From Pirellulales bacterium (GTDB lineage: Bacteria > Planctomycetota > Planctomycetia > Pirellulales > JALHLM01): DNA of 24,165 nt. The stretch is taken from NCBI GenBank assembly GCA_022844585.1, contig JALHLM010000017.1, positions 1 through 24,165 on the forward strand. Reading direction: 5' to 3'. The position numbers and the translations under genes are program-made. Shown here one piece after another: positions 7,683 through 15,867 of this stretch; positions within the stretch are counted from its first letter, which is position 1, and each line of letters opens with the position of its first letter. The notes beneath the pieces were generated by a model. The model was not told the origin of the DNA and did not search any database. It saw only the letters and a program-made list of their open reading frames with translations.

Positions 7683-9491
7683 ATGAGCGGAGCACTTGAG
7701 CGGGCGATGGAGTATGTCGCGGACGGTCAATTTGAGCGGGCAGCGGCTTCGCTCGACGCTTACTTGCGTAGCCAGCCGAAGGATGCGGAGGCCTTGCTGA
7801 CTCGGGCCTTCGTGTCGATCGAACTGGGCGGGGGAGACCAGGCCCTCGGATGGATCCGCAAGGCGACGAACGCCGCCCCGAATCGCTGGGAAGTTCAGCT
7901 AGACGCCGGACTCGCATACTTGAGCGTTGGGCGCGCCGACGATGCCTTGCGGCGGCTCGAAATTGCCGAGCGATTGACGGCCGCGAACAGCCATATCCCG
8001 GCGCACATCGGCCGCATCTACCTGGACAAATTGAAGTTGCCCTCCCAGGCGGCGGCGGCGTTTCGTCGGGCAGTTGCCATCGATGCCAACGATTTAGAGG
8101 CCCGGTACCATCTCGGCAAGGCGCTGTTTGATCTGGGCGACATCGACGCGGCGATAGAGTTGATGCGCGCGTGCCGGCGTGACGCGGTGGGGGTGGACCG
8201 CAACGACATCGCGGCGCTGTGTTTGCAGGCCATCGCCATTGCCATTCCGGGGGCGATGTCGGCCGATAACGCCGAAATTCTGCAAGCGCGTCGCGAATGG
8301 ACGGAGACGTTGAACTTGCCGAGTGGCGTGGCGGCGCGCTTTTCGGAGCGCGATCGGAACGCGGAGCGGCCGTTGACGATTGGCTATATCTCGTCGTTCT
8401 TCGACAGCGAGAACTGGATGAAGCCGGTTTGGGGGCTGATCAATCAGCAGGACCGGGAACGCTATCCGGTGCGGATTTTTTCCTTCGGCCCGGTACCCGG
8501 CTGTGAGGAGAACGCGCCGGCCGCGACGGCGTATCGGCCGCATGAGACGGATCGCGTGTTTGATGTCGATGGACTGGAGCATGAACGAATCGCCGCGCTG
8601 ATCGCCGAGGAAGGAGTCGACGTGCTGGTCGATCTCAATGGCTACAGCGATCCGCAGCGGCTTCAGTTGATGGCGATGAAGACCGCGCCGGTGCTGGCGG
8701 GCTGGTTCAATATGTACGCCACGACGGCGCTCGGTTGCTTCGACTATTTGATCGGCGACCGGCATGTGGTGTTGGCTGACGAGGAGGAGCACTACTCGGA
8801 ACGAATCGCGCGCGTGCCCGGTTCGTACTTGACGTTCGACGTCGGCTATCCGGTGCCGGACGTGGCTGCCGGTCCGGCGAAGCATAACGGATTCATCACG
8901 TTCGGATCGCTGTGCTCGCGCTACAAACTCACGCCGGAGGTGATTCGAGCCTGGAGCGAGATTCTCAACCGTTGTCCCACGGCGCGACTCGTGCTGCGCA
9001 ATGGCGGGTTGGCGCCGGCGCCGGAGCAGGAGTATTTGTTGCAGCAATTCGCCGCGCACGGCGTCGATCCGGCGCGGCTGGAGTTGCTCGGGCGAGCGCC
9101 GCATTTCGAGTTCCTGGAAACGTACGGGCAGATCGATATTGCGCTCGATACATTCCCTTACAACGGCGGGACGACGACGACGGAGGCCACCTGGCAGGGT
9201 GTGCCGGTGGTGGCCTACGCCGGACGGACCTGGGCCTCGCGCACGAGTGCGACGTTGCTACGGGAAGGGAATCTGGGCGACTGGGTGGCGGACGACATTG
9301 CCGGGTACGTGGAACTGGCAGTTCGCTGGGGGAATGATCCCGATGCGCCGCGACGGCTGGCGGAGCTGCGCTCTGCCATGCGCGGTAAGCTCGGCGCGTC
9401 GTCGGTGTGCGATACCGCGGGCTTTGCTCGGGAGATGGAGGCGCTTTATCGCGACATGTGGCGCGCATGGTGCGGAAGCAAATCGAGCTAA
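7683..9491 (+). CDS. TPR / O-GlcNAc-transferase-like (SPINDLY-type, GT41) glycosyltransferase
   Basis: A 602-residue protein with several tetratricopeptide repeats at about 4-165 and a GT41 catalytic region from about 230 on. Conserved parts include VDLNGYSDPQRLQLM, FGSLCSRYKLTPEVIRAW (the lysine matches K842 of human OGT) and DTFPYNGGTTTTEATWQGVP followed by GRTWASRTSATLL, the UDP-binding part. Such enzymes move a sugar from a nucleotide-sugar to protein serine or threonine, or another acceptor. At the first catalytic motif it reads IGYISSFFDSENWM where OGT has YVSSDFxxH, so that aspartate and histidine are absent. The open frame extends to a TTG at 7584, but the ATG at 7683 begins the TPR region directly and is preferred; there is no strong Shine-Dalgarno sequence. 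No signal peptide, so cytoplasmic. Confidence 0.88.
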   Translation: MSGALERAMEYVADGQFERAAASLDAYLRSQPKDAEALLTRAFVSIELGGGDQALGWIRKATNAAPNRWEVQLDAGLAYLSVGRADDALRRLEIAERLTAANSHIPAHIGRIYLDKLKLPSQAAAAFRRAVAIDANDLEARYHLGKALFDLGDIDAAIELMRACRRDAVGVDRNDIAALCLQAIAIAIPGAMSADNAEILQARREWTETLNLPSGVAARFSERDRNAERPLTIGYISSFFDSENWMKPVWGLINQQDRERYPVRIFSFGPVPGCEENAPAATAYRPHETDRVFDVDGLEHERIAALIAEEGVDVLVDLNGYSDPQRLQLMAMKTAPVLAGWFNMYATTALGCFDYLIGDRHVVLADEEEHYSERIARVPGSYLTFDVGYPVPDVAAGPAKHNGFITFGSLCSRYKLTPEVIRAWSEILNRCPTARLVLRNGGLAPAPEQEYLLQQFAAHGVDPARLELLGRAPHFEFLETYGQIDIALDTFPYNGGTTTTEATWQGVPVVAYAGRTWASRTSATLLREGNLGDWVADDIAGYVELAVRWGNDPDAPRRLAELRSAMRGKLGASSVCDTAGFAREMEALYRDMWRAWCGSKSS

Positions 9492-9866
9492 GCGGTAGGT
9501 CAGGCACCCCGATGGAAGGCGAACAGCCTGGCATAGCAATCAACTGCTGCAACTTCCAAAACCGATGCAGGCAAATTGCCTGACACGAACAGAGGTTGAT
9601 ACAGTCAGGCAATTGGCCCGCGCGGGTTGGGGATGTTGGCGGGTCTCGCCCAAGCGCGACGTGTGTTGGCTTCGACCGGGGTGCCTGACCTACTGCACCG
9701 ACTTCCCTTAAATGTCAGGCCATTTTGATTCGAAATGCGGATTTTTTTGCGAGGAAACGGCAAGGCGTGCATGACAAATAAGCGAAGTCAGCCTACTACC
9801 GGCTGTTGCCGAGCAAGAAGATGACCGGCGATCCATACTCGCGGCGCCGCTTGCTACACTCAAGGG
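9492..9866. other. Intergenic region with TCAGGCA inverted-repeat element
   Basis: A 375-bp gap between the glycosyltransferase gene and the small membrane-protein gene. Most of its left part is a 199-bp element with terminal inverted repeats (listed separately). A further GTCAGGC copy lies at 9714-9720, outside the element. I see no gene or RNA in it. Confidence 0.65.
9495..9693. repeat. 199-bp element with 17-bp perfect terminal inverted repeats
   Basis: GTAGGTCAGGCACCCCG at 9495-9511 is the exact reverse complement of 9677-9693. Inside, AATTGCCTGAC at 9574-9584 is the exact reverse complement of 9604-9614, so a TCAGGCA core occurs four times in nested opposite orientation. The left end is 3 bases after the stop codon of the glycosyltransferase gene. 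No transposase frame lies inside and no clear target duplication flanks it. It looks like a non-autonomous or palindromic intergenic repeat and may also act as a terminator. Confidence 0.65.
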
Positions 9867-10079
9867 ATGGACGACAACCCGTATCGGTCGCCGTTGAGTG
9901 GTGGAACGCCGGAACGGAAGTTCCACGTTCCGGGTGCACTTAGACTGTTTGGCTGGATGTTAGTTGGCGTGGGACTGTACTTCGCCATACGTCCGGACGG
10001 CAGTGGCGTCGTGTTTGCGGCGGTGCTGGGATTGATCGCGGTCGTTGTGTTCTATGCCGCGGGGCGGCGTTCGGCTTAG
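9867..10079 (+). CDS. Small two-helix membrane protein with N-terminal NPYRSP motif
   Basis: A 70-residue protein starting MDDNPYRSPLSG, followed by two hydrophobic segments (about 26-42 and 47-65). The short cytosolic NPY.SP opening is, from memory, very common on small planctomycete membrane proteins and is often followed by one to four helices. AAGGG just upstream of the ATG serves as a Shine-Dalgarno sequence. Function unknown. It stands alone between an inverted-repeat element and a gene-poor stretch. Confidence 0.75.
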   Translation: MDDNPYRSPLSGGTPERKFHVPGALRLFGWMLVGVGLYFAIRPDGSGVVFAAVLGLIAVVVFYAAGRRSA

Positions 10080-10602
10080 CGCGGCGACCTGATTTGGCTG
10101 GTGGCGTGTAGGCCACCGAATACACCGATGCGGCCTTCAGTCCGTAGGAACGAATGAAAACCCATGTCGGTCGCCGGAGACATCGAGAGAGCCTGTCAAA
10201 AAAGGTCCCTTCTCCCGCCTGTTCCGCCGTCTTGTCTGCGCCGGATTCTCCCGCATTGGCGTGGGAATAACTATTTGCCGCTTTGTCCTGCCTATTCATG
10301 TCGCTCAAGTATTGCGATTCGACCACGCTGCGCTCGCGGCAATTTCAGGCCTGATCGCATTGGTTTTTCTCCATGATTCGACGAAATCTAACGGAGCGAT
10401 CTCAGCCGTAGGCAAGTTTTCTATTTGGCGCTCGGCAAACTGGACGACTGCCGGCGGAAACGCGAGCCATCTCATCTTGCCCGTCGGCGTCCCATTTGTT
10501 ACCTTCACCCCCCGCCGAGGAAGTGCTGGAAGTGCTCCCCCGAGCTGCCGTTGGGGCTTTATACGCATGGGACCGATTCGCCCACCAAGGAAGGAGGCGG
10601 AC
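10080..10602. other. Gene-poor stretch of about 520 bp
   Basis: Open frames exist on both strands but none shows a recognisable family or a good ribosome binding site. A GGTGGC/GCCACC hairpin at 10100-10117 lies just after the small membrane-protein gene and might weakly end transcription, though no T-run follows. The frame that runs into the acetyltransferase from 10261 is an upstream extension and not part of that protein. A degraded gene or repeat is possible, but I cannot identify it. Confidence 0.5.
10589..10597 (+). promoter_or_regulatory. Strong Shine-Dalgarno that sets a GTG start
   Basis: GGAAGGAGG, a near-complete match to the anti-Shine-Dalgarno sequence, lies 5 bases before the GTG at 10603. 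It is the main reason for choosing this start for the acetyltransferase gene over longer in-frame options. Confidence 0.75.
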
Positions 10603-11121
10603 GTGAAATCCGATACCCAGGAATTGTTGCGAGTGCATATTCGCTGGATGATCCGGCGCGACATGCACGAGGTGCTCGATATCGAAAGCGATAGCTTCGA
10701 GTTCCCCTGGTCCGAGGAAGATTTCATCAATTGCCTCCGCCAGCGCAATTGCATCGGCATGGTCGCCGACTACGCCGACCGCGTCGTCGGGTTCATGATC
10801 TATGAGCTGCACAAGACGCGGCTGCACGTGCTGAATTTCGCCGTCGCGCCGGATGTCCGCCGCCGCGGCGTGGGCACGCAGATGCTGGCGAAGCTTCGCG
10901 GCAAGCTCTCCGATCAGCGCCGCAACCGCATTCTGTTGGAAGTCCGCGAGACCAATCTCGCCGCGCAATTGTTTTTCCGCGAAGCCGACTTCAAGGCCGT
11001 CTCCGTCCTCCGCGGCTACTACGCGGACTCCCCGGAAGACGCCTACCTGATGCAATTCCGCCACCGGATCACGCCGGAAACCATGGTCACCGACCCCGCG
11101 TTCCTGCGTCGCGCCGGCTAA
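10603..11121 (+). CDS. RimI-like GNAT N-acetyltransferase
   Basis: A 172-residue GNAT-fold acetyltransferase, most like RimI, which acetylates the N-terminus of ribosomal protein S18. Signs: the acetyl-CoA-binding motif RRRGVG at about 86-91 preceded by NFAVAPDV, the strand LLEVRETN with a glutamate at about 113, and the C-terminal RGYY. The start is GTG at 10603, chosen because GGAAGGAGG lies 5 bases upstream and the resulting length fits the family; an ATG at 10567 in frame has no such site. The C-terminal 20 or so residues extend past the usual core. Other GNAT substrates are possible, as the family is broad. Confidence 0.88.
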   Translation: MKSDTQELLRVHIRWMIRRDMHEVLDIESDSFEFPWSEEDFINCLRQRNCIGMVADYADRVVGFMIYELHKTRLHVLNFAVAPDVRRRGVGTQMLAKLRGKLSDQRRNRILLEVRETNLAAQLFFREADFKAVSVLRGYYADSPEDAYLMQFRHRITPETMVTDPAFLRRAG

Positions 11122-11194
11122 TCGAGAAGAAGAATTACGCGGCGATCGCGCAACATCGCCGCACTACAACCTACTTCACCTACTTCGTCCTTCC

Positions 11195-11677
11195 TCACAC
11201 TGCCACAACCGTCGCCTCCATCGTTTCCAAATCGACGACGGCGATGGAATGCGGATTGGCCCGGTGCATCGCGCCGGGATTGAGGACGAGCGTTTTGCCC
11301 TCGGCGTGTTGTTCCGCTTGATGCGTGTGACCGTAACAGACGAGATCGTATTGGCCGCCGCTGGTTGTCTCGCGGAAACGTCGCAGGTCGTCGCTGTGGA
11401 GAAATGCGATCCGTCGCCCGGCCAGCTCCAGTTCGCCGAATCGCTCGTGGCACTGGTGCCCGGCGGCGACGATGGCCTGGCGCAATTCGGCTTCATCGCG
11501 ATCGACATTGCCGAACACGTAGTGCGTCCGCCAGGGCCGGAACAGTTCAATCACCGCCGTACTGCCGATATCGCCGCAATGAATCACCACCTCCGGCGAA
11601 AGACTTTCCAGCATCCGCACCGCCTGCAGCGTGTGATCGAGTTGACCGTGCGAATCGCTCACCACGCCCAGCAGCAT
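11195..11677 (-). CDS. MJ0936/YfcE-type metallophosphodiesterase
   Basis: A 160-residue calcineurin-like phosphoesterase. The metal-site motifs are visible: SDSHG (D8, H10), CGDIG (D36), GNVD (N57), H94 in FLHSDD, and GHTH (H117, H119), followed by NPGA. This set is characteristic of the MJ0936/YfcE group, which cleaves phosphodiester bonds in vitro. Physiological substrates are mostly unknown. No signal peptide, so cytoplasmic. AAGGGGG upstream of the ATG acts as ribosome binding site. It is convergent with the acetyltransferase gene and divergent from the PlsC-type gene, with which it shares a 113-bp regulatory region. Confidence 0.9.
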   Translation of the reverse strand: MLLGVVSDSHGQLDHTLQAVRMLESLSPEVVIHCGDIGSTAVIELFRPWRTHYVFGNVDRDEAELRQAIVAAGHQCHERFGELELAGRRIAFLHSDDLRRFRETTSGGQYDLVCYGHTHQAEQHAEGKTLVLNPGAMHRANPHSIAVVDLETMEATVVAV

Positions 11678-11690
11678 GCCGATTTCCCCC

Positions 11691-11718
11691 TTGGTCGTTT
11701 TTCGCGTAAAAGTACAAT
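11691..11718 (+). promoter_or_regulatory. Possible promoter of the PlsC-type gene
   Basis: TTGGTC at 11691-11696 and TACAAT at 11713-11718 are separated by 16 bases, ahead of the ATG at 11791 (leader about 65 bases). The -10 box matches 5 of 6 consensus bases; the -35 box is weak. It lies close to the divergent phosphodiesterase start at 11677. A TATAAC box (minus strand) overlaps just downstream and could serve the divergent gene. Confidence 0.4.
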
Positions 11719-11790
11719 GTTATAAGCCGCAACTCGAACTGACGCCAGTTTCGATGCACCGCTGATCCCATTCACCCTTGCCCGAGTCCA

Positions 11791-12579
11791 ATGCTTTCAT
11801 CGTCTACCACCGTAATCCTTTCCTACGGTGTGCTGTGCGGCGCCGTGTTGGCCTGCTTGGGGATGATTTGGGCTGACTTCCGGCGGCAGCAATACCGGTT
11901 GGCCCAGTACCCGATTTTTCTGTTCAACCGCCTGATCACGCGACTCCTGTGGCGCGCCGAGATTTCCGGGCCCTTGCCGGTGCAGCCGGGGCAAGGCGCC
12001 GTGATCGTTTGCAATCATATCGGGCCGATCGATCCGGCGTTCATCGCCCTGGGGACCGGCACGTCGGTGCATTGGATGGTCGCCCGCGAGTTCGTGGATA
12101 TGCCGATCCTGCGCTGGTTCTTCCGCACCGTGGAAGCCATTCCCGTCGGCCGCGGGGGCATCGATACCGCCGCCACCAAGCTGGCGATCCGCTACGTCCA
12201 GCAGGGCGACCTCCTCGGCCTGTTTCCCGAGGGCCGCATCAACGACACGGAGCGCTTCCTGCTCCCCGGCCGTCCAGGTGCCGCGCTGATCGCGCTCAAG
12301 GCCCGCGCTCCCGTGATTCCGTGCCACATCACCGACTCTCCCTACGATGGCACCTTGTTCGGATTCATGGTCGTCCCCACCCGAACCCGTTTGAAAATCG
12401 GCAAGCCGATCGACCTTTCGCCGTACTATGACAACGCCGGCGACCGCGAAGTGCAGGTGGAATTGACAAAGCTCTTCCTCCGCGAAATTGCCAAACTGGG
12501 GGGCGTCGACAAGTTCGAGCCAGAGCTTGCCGGCCGCAACTGGAAGACCGCCGACAACCGACTCCCGGTAGCCGGTTGA
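11791..12579 (+). CDS. PlsC-type 1-acyl-glycerol-3-phosphate acyltransferase
   Basis: A 262-residue membrane-associated acyltransferase. The catalytic NHIGPID (HX4D, H76 to D81) and FPEGR at 145-149 are present in the correct order, with a hydrophobic N-terminal segment (about 8-27) that may anchor it to the membrane. It should transfer a fatty acyl chain onto lysophosphatidate or a similar acceptor in phospholipid synthesis. The length is usual for PlsC-like proteins. The symbol plsC is plausible, but the family has many paralogs of differing acceptors, so I leave it blank. The gene is convergent with the TPR gene, with only 17 bases between. Confidence 0.88.
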   Translation: MLSSSTTVILSYGVLCGAVLACLGMIWADFRRQQYRLAQYPIFLFNRLITRLLWRAEISGPLPVQPGQGAVIVCNHIGPIDPAFIALGTGTSVHWMVAREFVDMPILRWFFRTVEAIPVGRGGIDTAATKLAIRYVQQGDLLGLFPEGRINDTERFLLPGRPGAALIALKARAPVIPCHITDSPYDGTLFGFMVVPTRTRLKIGKPIDLSPYYDNAGDREVQVELTKLFLREIAKLGGVDKFEPELAGRNWKTADNRLPVAG

Positions 12580-12596
12580 AACGCCTTGCCGTTCCG

Positions 12597-13958
12597 TTAC
12601 GGCAGTTGCTGCAATTGCTGGCGCGCTTTCGCGTCGCCTGGTTTTAGGTCGACGGCGCGCTGCAAGTGCACGCGCGCTTCGTCATAGCGGCGTTGATCTG
12701 TAAGCAACGTGCCGAGGATGGCGTGAGCCTCAAAGCTATTGGGATCGGATTCCGCCGCCGAAGTGAAGGACTCAATCGCAGCGGGAATGTCCTTGAGGTC
12801 GACCAGGCAAAAGCCCAGGTTATGGTGCGCCATGGTGAAGTCGGGCTTGAGCGTCGCGGCTTTGCGAAACCAATCGGCCGCCTCGGCGGGCCGCTTTTGC
12901 ATGTAGATGGCCACGCCTAATCGAAATTGGGCTTCGACGGACGAGGGCGCCAGCTCAACCGCTTTGCGCAGCGTCTGCTCCGCTTCGGATAATTTGCGAG
13001 TTCGGATCAACGATCGCCCCAGCAGCACATGGGCCCAGTCCGAGTCCGGGTACTTGCGGACGGCCTCCTGGAGAACCGGGATCGTGCCTTCCACGTTACC
13101 GGCGGCAAACAGTTTGTCGGCGCGGACCAACAATGTCTTGAGCCCGACGCGATAAGTTTGCGCCTCTTCGTAGTAAGGATCGGGCCATTGCGTTTCACTT
13201 GTGGCCGCGGCGATGCGCCTTCGCCGGTCCGATTCGGTCTTGTCCCCTTGGCGATGGAGTATCTGGGCCAGCAACTCATTCGCGGCCTTCGTCATCGCGG
13301 GATGGTCTTCCGCCCGGCGAGCATGCTCCGCGGCGCGTTCCAGGTTTCCGTGTGCGAGTTGACAGCGACTCATGGACAGGTGTGCCCGCGCATTGTCGGG
13401 ATGGGCCTTGAGAAAGGCCTCGAGTCGCGTTTCTGCCTCCTGCAATCGATCGACTGCGATCAACGATTCCATCAAGGTGAGCACCGGCGCATCGGGCTTG
13501 TGCTTGCAAATGGCTACGGCTAATTCCAACGGCGCGATCCTCGCCCCAACATCGCCGAGGGGCACTGCTCTTGCTTGGAGGTATGGCCAGCGCGCATCGC
13601 GCGGATCACGTGCGCCGGCCTGGGCAAAGGCAATCTGCGCCGCATCGGCCATCTCGTGCGCGATCAGCACCATTCCAAGGCGTCCCCACGTCTGAGCCGA
13701 ATTGGGATCCGTTTGCACGGCGGCCTGGGCAAGTTGAATTGATTTAACCACTTCGACGTCGACGTCCGTCAAATCGACTTGCGGCGCCTGCTTCAGCAAC
13801 GCCCGGTCGGACGCAGATTGACTTGAATCAACGGGACCTGTATTTGCTGCATCCGGGGCCGACGAGCGCGGGTGAGACGCTCGAAACCAGATCGCCAGTC
13901 CAGCGCAGACAAGCACGACGGCTGTGCCGATGAACCAGGCTTTCTTGTAACCGCTCAT
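12597..13958 (-). CDS. TPR protein with N-terminal membrane anchor
   Basis: A 453-residue protein with an N-terminal hydrophobic helix (about 7-26), a short linker, then tetratricopeptide repeats from about 70 to the end. Repeats are recognised by W/Y..LG.....A......A....P patterns such as AHVLLGRSLIRTRKLSEAEQ and AHHNLGFCLVDLKDIPAAIE. Such proteins are protein-interaction scaffolds. It begins 6 bases after the stop of the CRTAC1 gene in the same direction, so both should be on one transcript. CRTAC1-TPR pairs are, from memory, frequent in Planctomycetes. No enzymatic motif is visible. Confidence 0.87.
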   Translation of the reverse strand: MSGYKKAWFIGTAVVLVCAGLAIWFRASHPRSSAPDAANTGPVDSSQSASDRALLKQAPQVDLTDVDVEVVKSIQLAQAAVQTDPNSAQTWGRLGMVLIAHEMADAAQIAFAQAGARDPRDARWPYLQARAVPLGDVGARIAPLELAVAICKHKPDAPVLTLMESLIAVDRLQEAETRLEAFLKAHPDNARAHLSMSRCQLAHGNLERAAEHARRAEDHPAMTKAANELLAQILHRQGDKTESDRRRRIAAATSETQWPDPYYEEAQTYRVGLKTLLVRADKLFAAGNVEGTIPVLQEAVRKYPDSDWAHVLLGRSLIRTRKLSEAEQTLRKAVELAPSSVEAQFRLGVAIYMQKRPAEAADWFRKAATLKPDFTMAHHNLGFCLVDLKDIPAAIESFTSAAESDPNSFEAHAILGTLLTDQRRYDEARVHLQRAVDLKPGDAKARQQLQQLP

Positions 13959-13964
13959 GCGCCG

Positions 13965-15716
13965 CTACGGCTCCAGCGGGCGGCCAGCGCCCCGCTCCAA
14001 CGTGATTGACCGATTTGCGTCGCCGCCAGAAAAGGCCTCTGCGACGCCATCTGGCCAGACGACTTCGATCGACTCGTACTTGGCGACGTCGCCCAAGCCG
14101 AAATGGCAACGTGGATCGTTGCTGCAGAGAAAACTATAGCCGGGATTCGCGTGCCGCGTGACGACTTTCTGGCCTTGCCGCAGCGTCACTTCCGCGCCGT
14201 AAGCGTCGCGGTGCAGTTGGGGATCGACCACGCGCACCAACAGCCAGTGCCCGCGCGATGGATGCACATTGCGGTAAATGCCCGGCGGTTGATCGACGCG
14301 CGTGACGATCAAGTCGAGCCCGCCGTCGTCATTCAAATCCGCCACGGCCAATCCTCGGGAAACGGCCGGGTCGCGGCAATAAGCGGGATTCGACGGCGCA
14401 GCATTCTCAAAATGCCCGTCACCCGTATTGAGCAACAATTGATTGGGTTCGGCGTAGGGGAGCCAGAAGTCATTCGCGAACTTTGCGGGCGCGGCGGGCG
14501 GTTTCGCTGCCCGCGTCACGCGCCCATTCACCAGCATCAGGTCGAGATCCCCATCGTTGTCCACGTCGGCCATTGCCGTACCAAAGCCCGTGCTACGCGC
14601 CGCGGCGCCGATCAGTTGAGACGCAGCGGTGCGATCCAGAAAATAACCGCGCGGTTCCTGACGCCACAGCGTGTGCGTCTCCTCGGTGAGGTGCGTCACA
14701 TACAGGTCAAACAAGTTGTCGCCGTCGACGTCACCTACCGCCACGCCCATGTTGGCTTCCGCTTTGCCCATTGCGTTGTAGGCCAGTCCCCGGGAAATCC
14801 CTTCTTCGACAAAACGGCCGTTGCGCTGATTGATCCACAAGTGGTTCGGCTGACCGTCGTTGGCAATGAACATGTCCGGCCAGCGATCTCCGTCGAAATC
14901 GGCGCAGAATATGCCTAGTCCCGGACCGGGCGCTGCCGCCAGGCCGGAGGTAACGGTCACGTCCTCAAATCGGACCTGGTCGTCCGCCTGAGCGCCCAGG
15001 TTGCGATAGAGCTTGGCCATGCGACCTGGAAAGGCGTCGGGACCGCAGAATTCTTGGCGACTGCTGCCATCGGCGCACCAACGCGAAGGATCGTAATTCA
15101 CATAGTTGACGATCACGAGGTCCAACCAACCGTCACGATCGAAGTCGAGAAACGCGGTCGAAGTTCCCCAGAACGGATTTTCGACTCCAGCAGAGGCGGT
15201 AACGTCTTCAAATGCCGGAGCAGCGCCGGCGGAACGATTGCGGAACAATCGCACGCGGCCATATTCCGTGAGGAATAAGTCGACGCGACCGTCGTTGTTG
15301 ATGTCACCGACTGCAGCACCCATTCCGAATCCGGCGACGTTCAACCCGGAGTCGTCGCTCACATCGGTGTAGCAATGATTGGCGCCAAGGCGATACAGCC
15401 GGTTGGTCTGCTTCGATTCCGAGCCGGCGTTCTGAATCAAGTACAGGTCGAGTAGCCCATCGCCGTTGAAGTCCAATAGGGCGACGCCCGAACCGATGGT
15501 GCGGGGCATGAAGTAATTGTCGTCCTCATTGACATGGTGGACGAAATCTACGCCCAACTCTTGCCAATCAATGAAGATCGTTGCCGGACCTTCCTGCGCC
15601 GCGTCCTGCTGATTCACCGAAGCCGCTTTGCCGGCGCCGGATTTCGATGGAGGTTCGCTGCAACCGCAGAGAGCAGCGGCGCAAAGGAGTACGAAGTAGC
15701 TGGGTTTACCGACCAT
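13965..15716 (-). CDS. CRTAC1 family lipoprotein (FG-GAP/VCBS repeats, ASPIC/UnbV)
   Basis: A 583-residue protein with a lipoprotein signal peptide (lipobox LCGC, lipidated Cys19), so it is exported and membrane-tethered. Seven FG-GAP/VCBS-like repeats follow, each with a D.N.DG..DL calcium-loop pattern: LDFNGDGLLDLYL, GDINNDGRVDLFL, LDFDRDGWLDLVI, ADFDGDRWPDMFI, GDVDGDNLFDLYV, ADVDNDGDLDLML and ADLNDDGGLDLIV. Residues about 488-577 form an ASPIC/UnbV domain (SFLCSNDPRCHFGLG, VVWPDG). The likely architecture is a beta-propeller adhesion or ligand-binding surface protein. The open frame reaches 15968, but the signal peptide starts at the ATG at 15716, so the 84-residue extension is rejected. 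It is followed at once by the TPR gene. Confidence 0.9.
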   Translation of the reverse strand: MVGKPSYFVLLCAAALCGCSEPPSKSGAGKAASVNQQDAAQEGPATIFIDWQELGVDFVHHVNEDDNYFMPRTIGSGVALLDFNGDGLLDLYLIQNAGSESKQTNRLYRLGANHCYTDVSDDSGLNVAGFGMGAAVGDINNDGRVDLFLTEYGRVRLFRNRSAGAAPAFEDVTASAGVENPFWGTSTAFLDFDRDGWLDLVIVNYVNYDPSRWCADGSSRQEFCGPDAFPGRMAKLYRNLGAQADDQVRFEDVTVTSGLAAAPGPGLGIFCADFDGDRWPDMFIANDGQPNHLWINQRNGRFVEEGISRGLAYNAMGKAEANMGVAVGDVDGDNLFDLYVTHLTEETHTLWRQEPRGYFLDRTAASQLIGAAARSTGFGTAMADVDNDGDLDLMLVNGRVTRAAKPPAAPAKFANDFWLPYAEPNQLLLNTGDGHFENAAPSNPAYCRDPAVSRGLAVADLNDDGGLDLIVTRVDQPPGIYRNVHPSRGHWLLVRVVDPQLHRDAYGAEVTLRQGQKVVTRHANPGYSFLCSNDPRCHFGLGDVAKYESIEVVWPDGVAEAFSGGDANRSITLERGAGRPLEP

Positions 15717-15799
15717 ACGAGCAATGAGTAGCGACGAGTGCCAGGGAGTATCGCGCCAGAGCCAAGCTTCGACGCAATGATGCCAGCATAACCAAAAAC

Positions 15800-15837
15800 A
15801 GCGGCCGCTTCCAATCGATCGACTGGAGGCGGCCGCT
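15800..15837 (-). terminator. Intrinsic terminator of the PEP-CTERM gene
   Basis: AGCGGCCGC at 15800-15808 pairs with GCGGCCGCT at 15829-15837. The full arms of 14 bases differ at one position. On the minus strand the hairpin is followed by GTTTTTGG, a T-rich tract. It lies about 30 bases past the stop of the lectin/dockerin gene that reads toward it, so it likely ends that transcript and separates it from the CRTAC1 gene. Confidence 0.75.
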
Positions 15838-15867
15838 TTGATCTTCAGCAACGTACCTGCGAGCGAA

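Noticed and set aside
8094..9104. Minus-strand open frame of 336 residues opposite the glycosyltransferase
   Set aside because: Arg/His-rich composition typical of an antisense shadow in GC-rich coding DNA, no domain pattern, and the plus-strand frame is a clear GT41 enzyme.
10261..10602. 114-residue N-terminal extension of the acetyltransferase
   Set aside because: No acetyltransferase pattern and no ribosome binding site at its start; a near-perfect Shine-Dalgarno sequence precedes the GTG at 10603.
10305..10760. Minus-strand open frame overlapping the gene-poor stretch and the acetyltransferase
   Set aside because: Shadow frame with no recognisable motif and no ribosome binding site.
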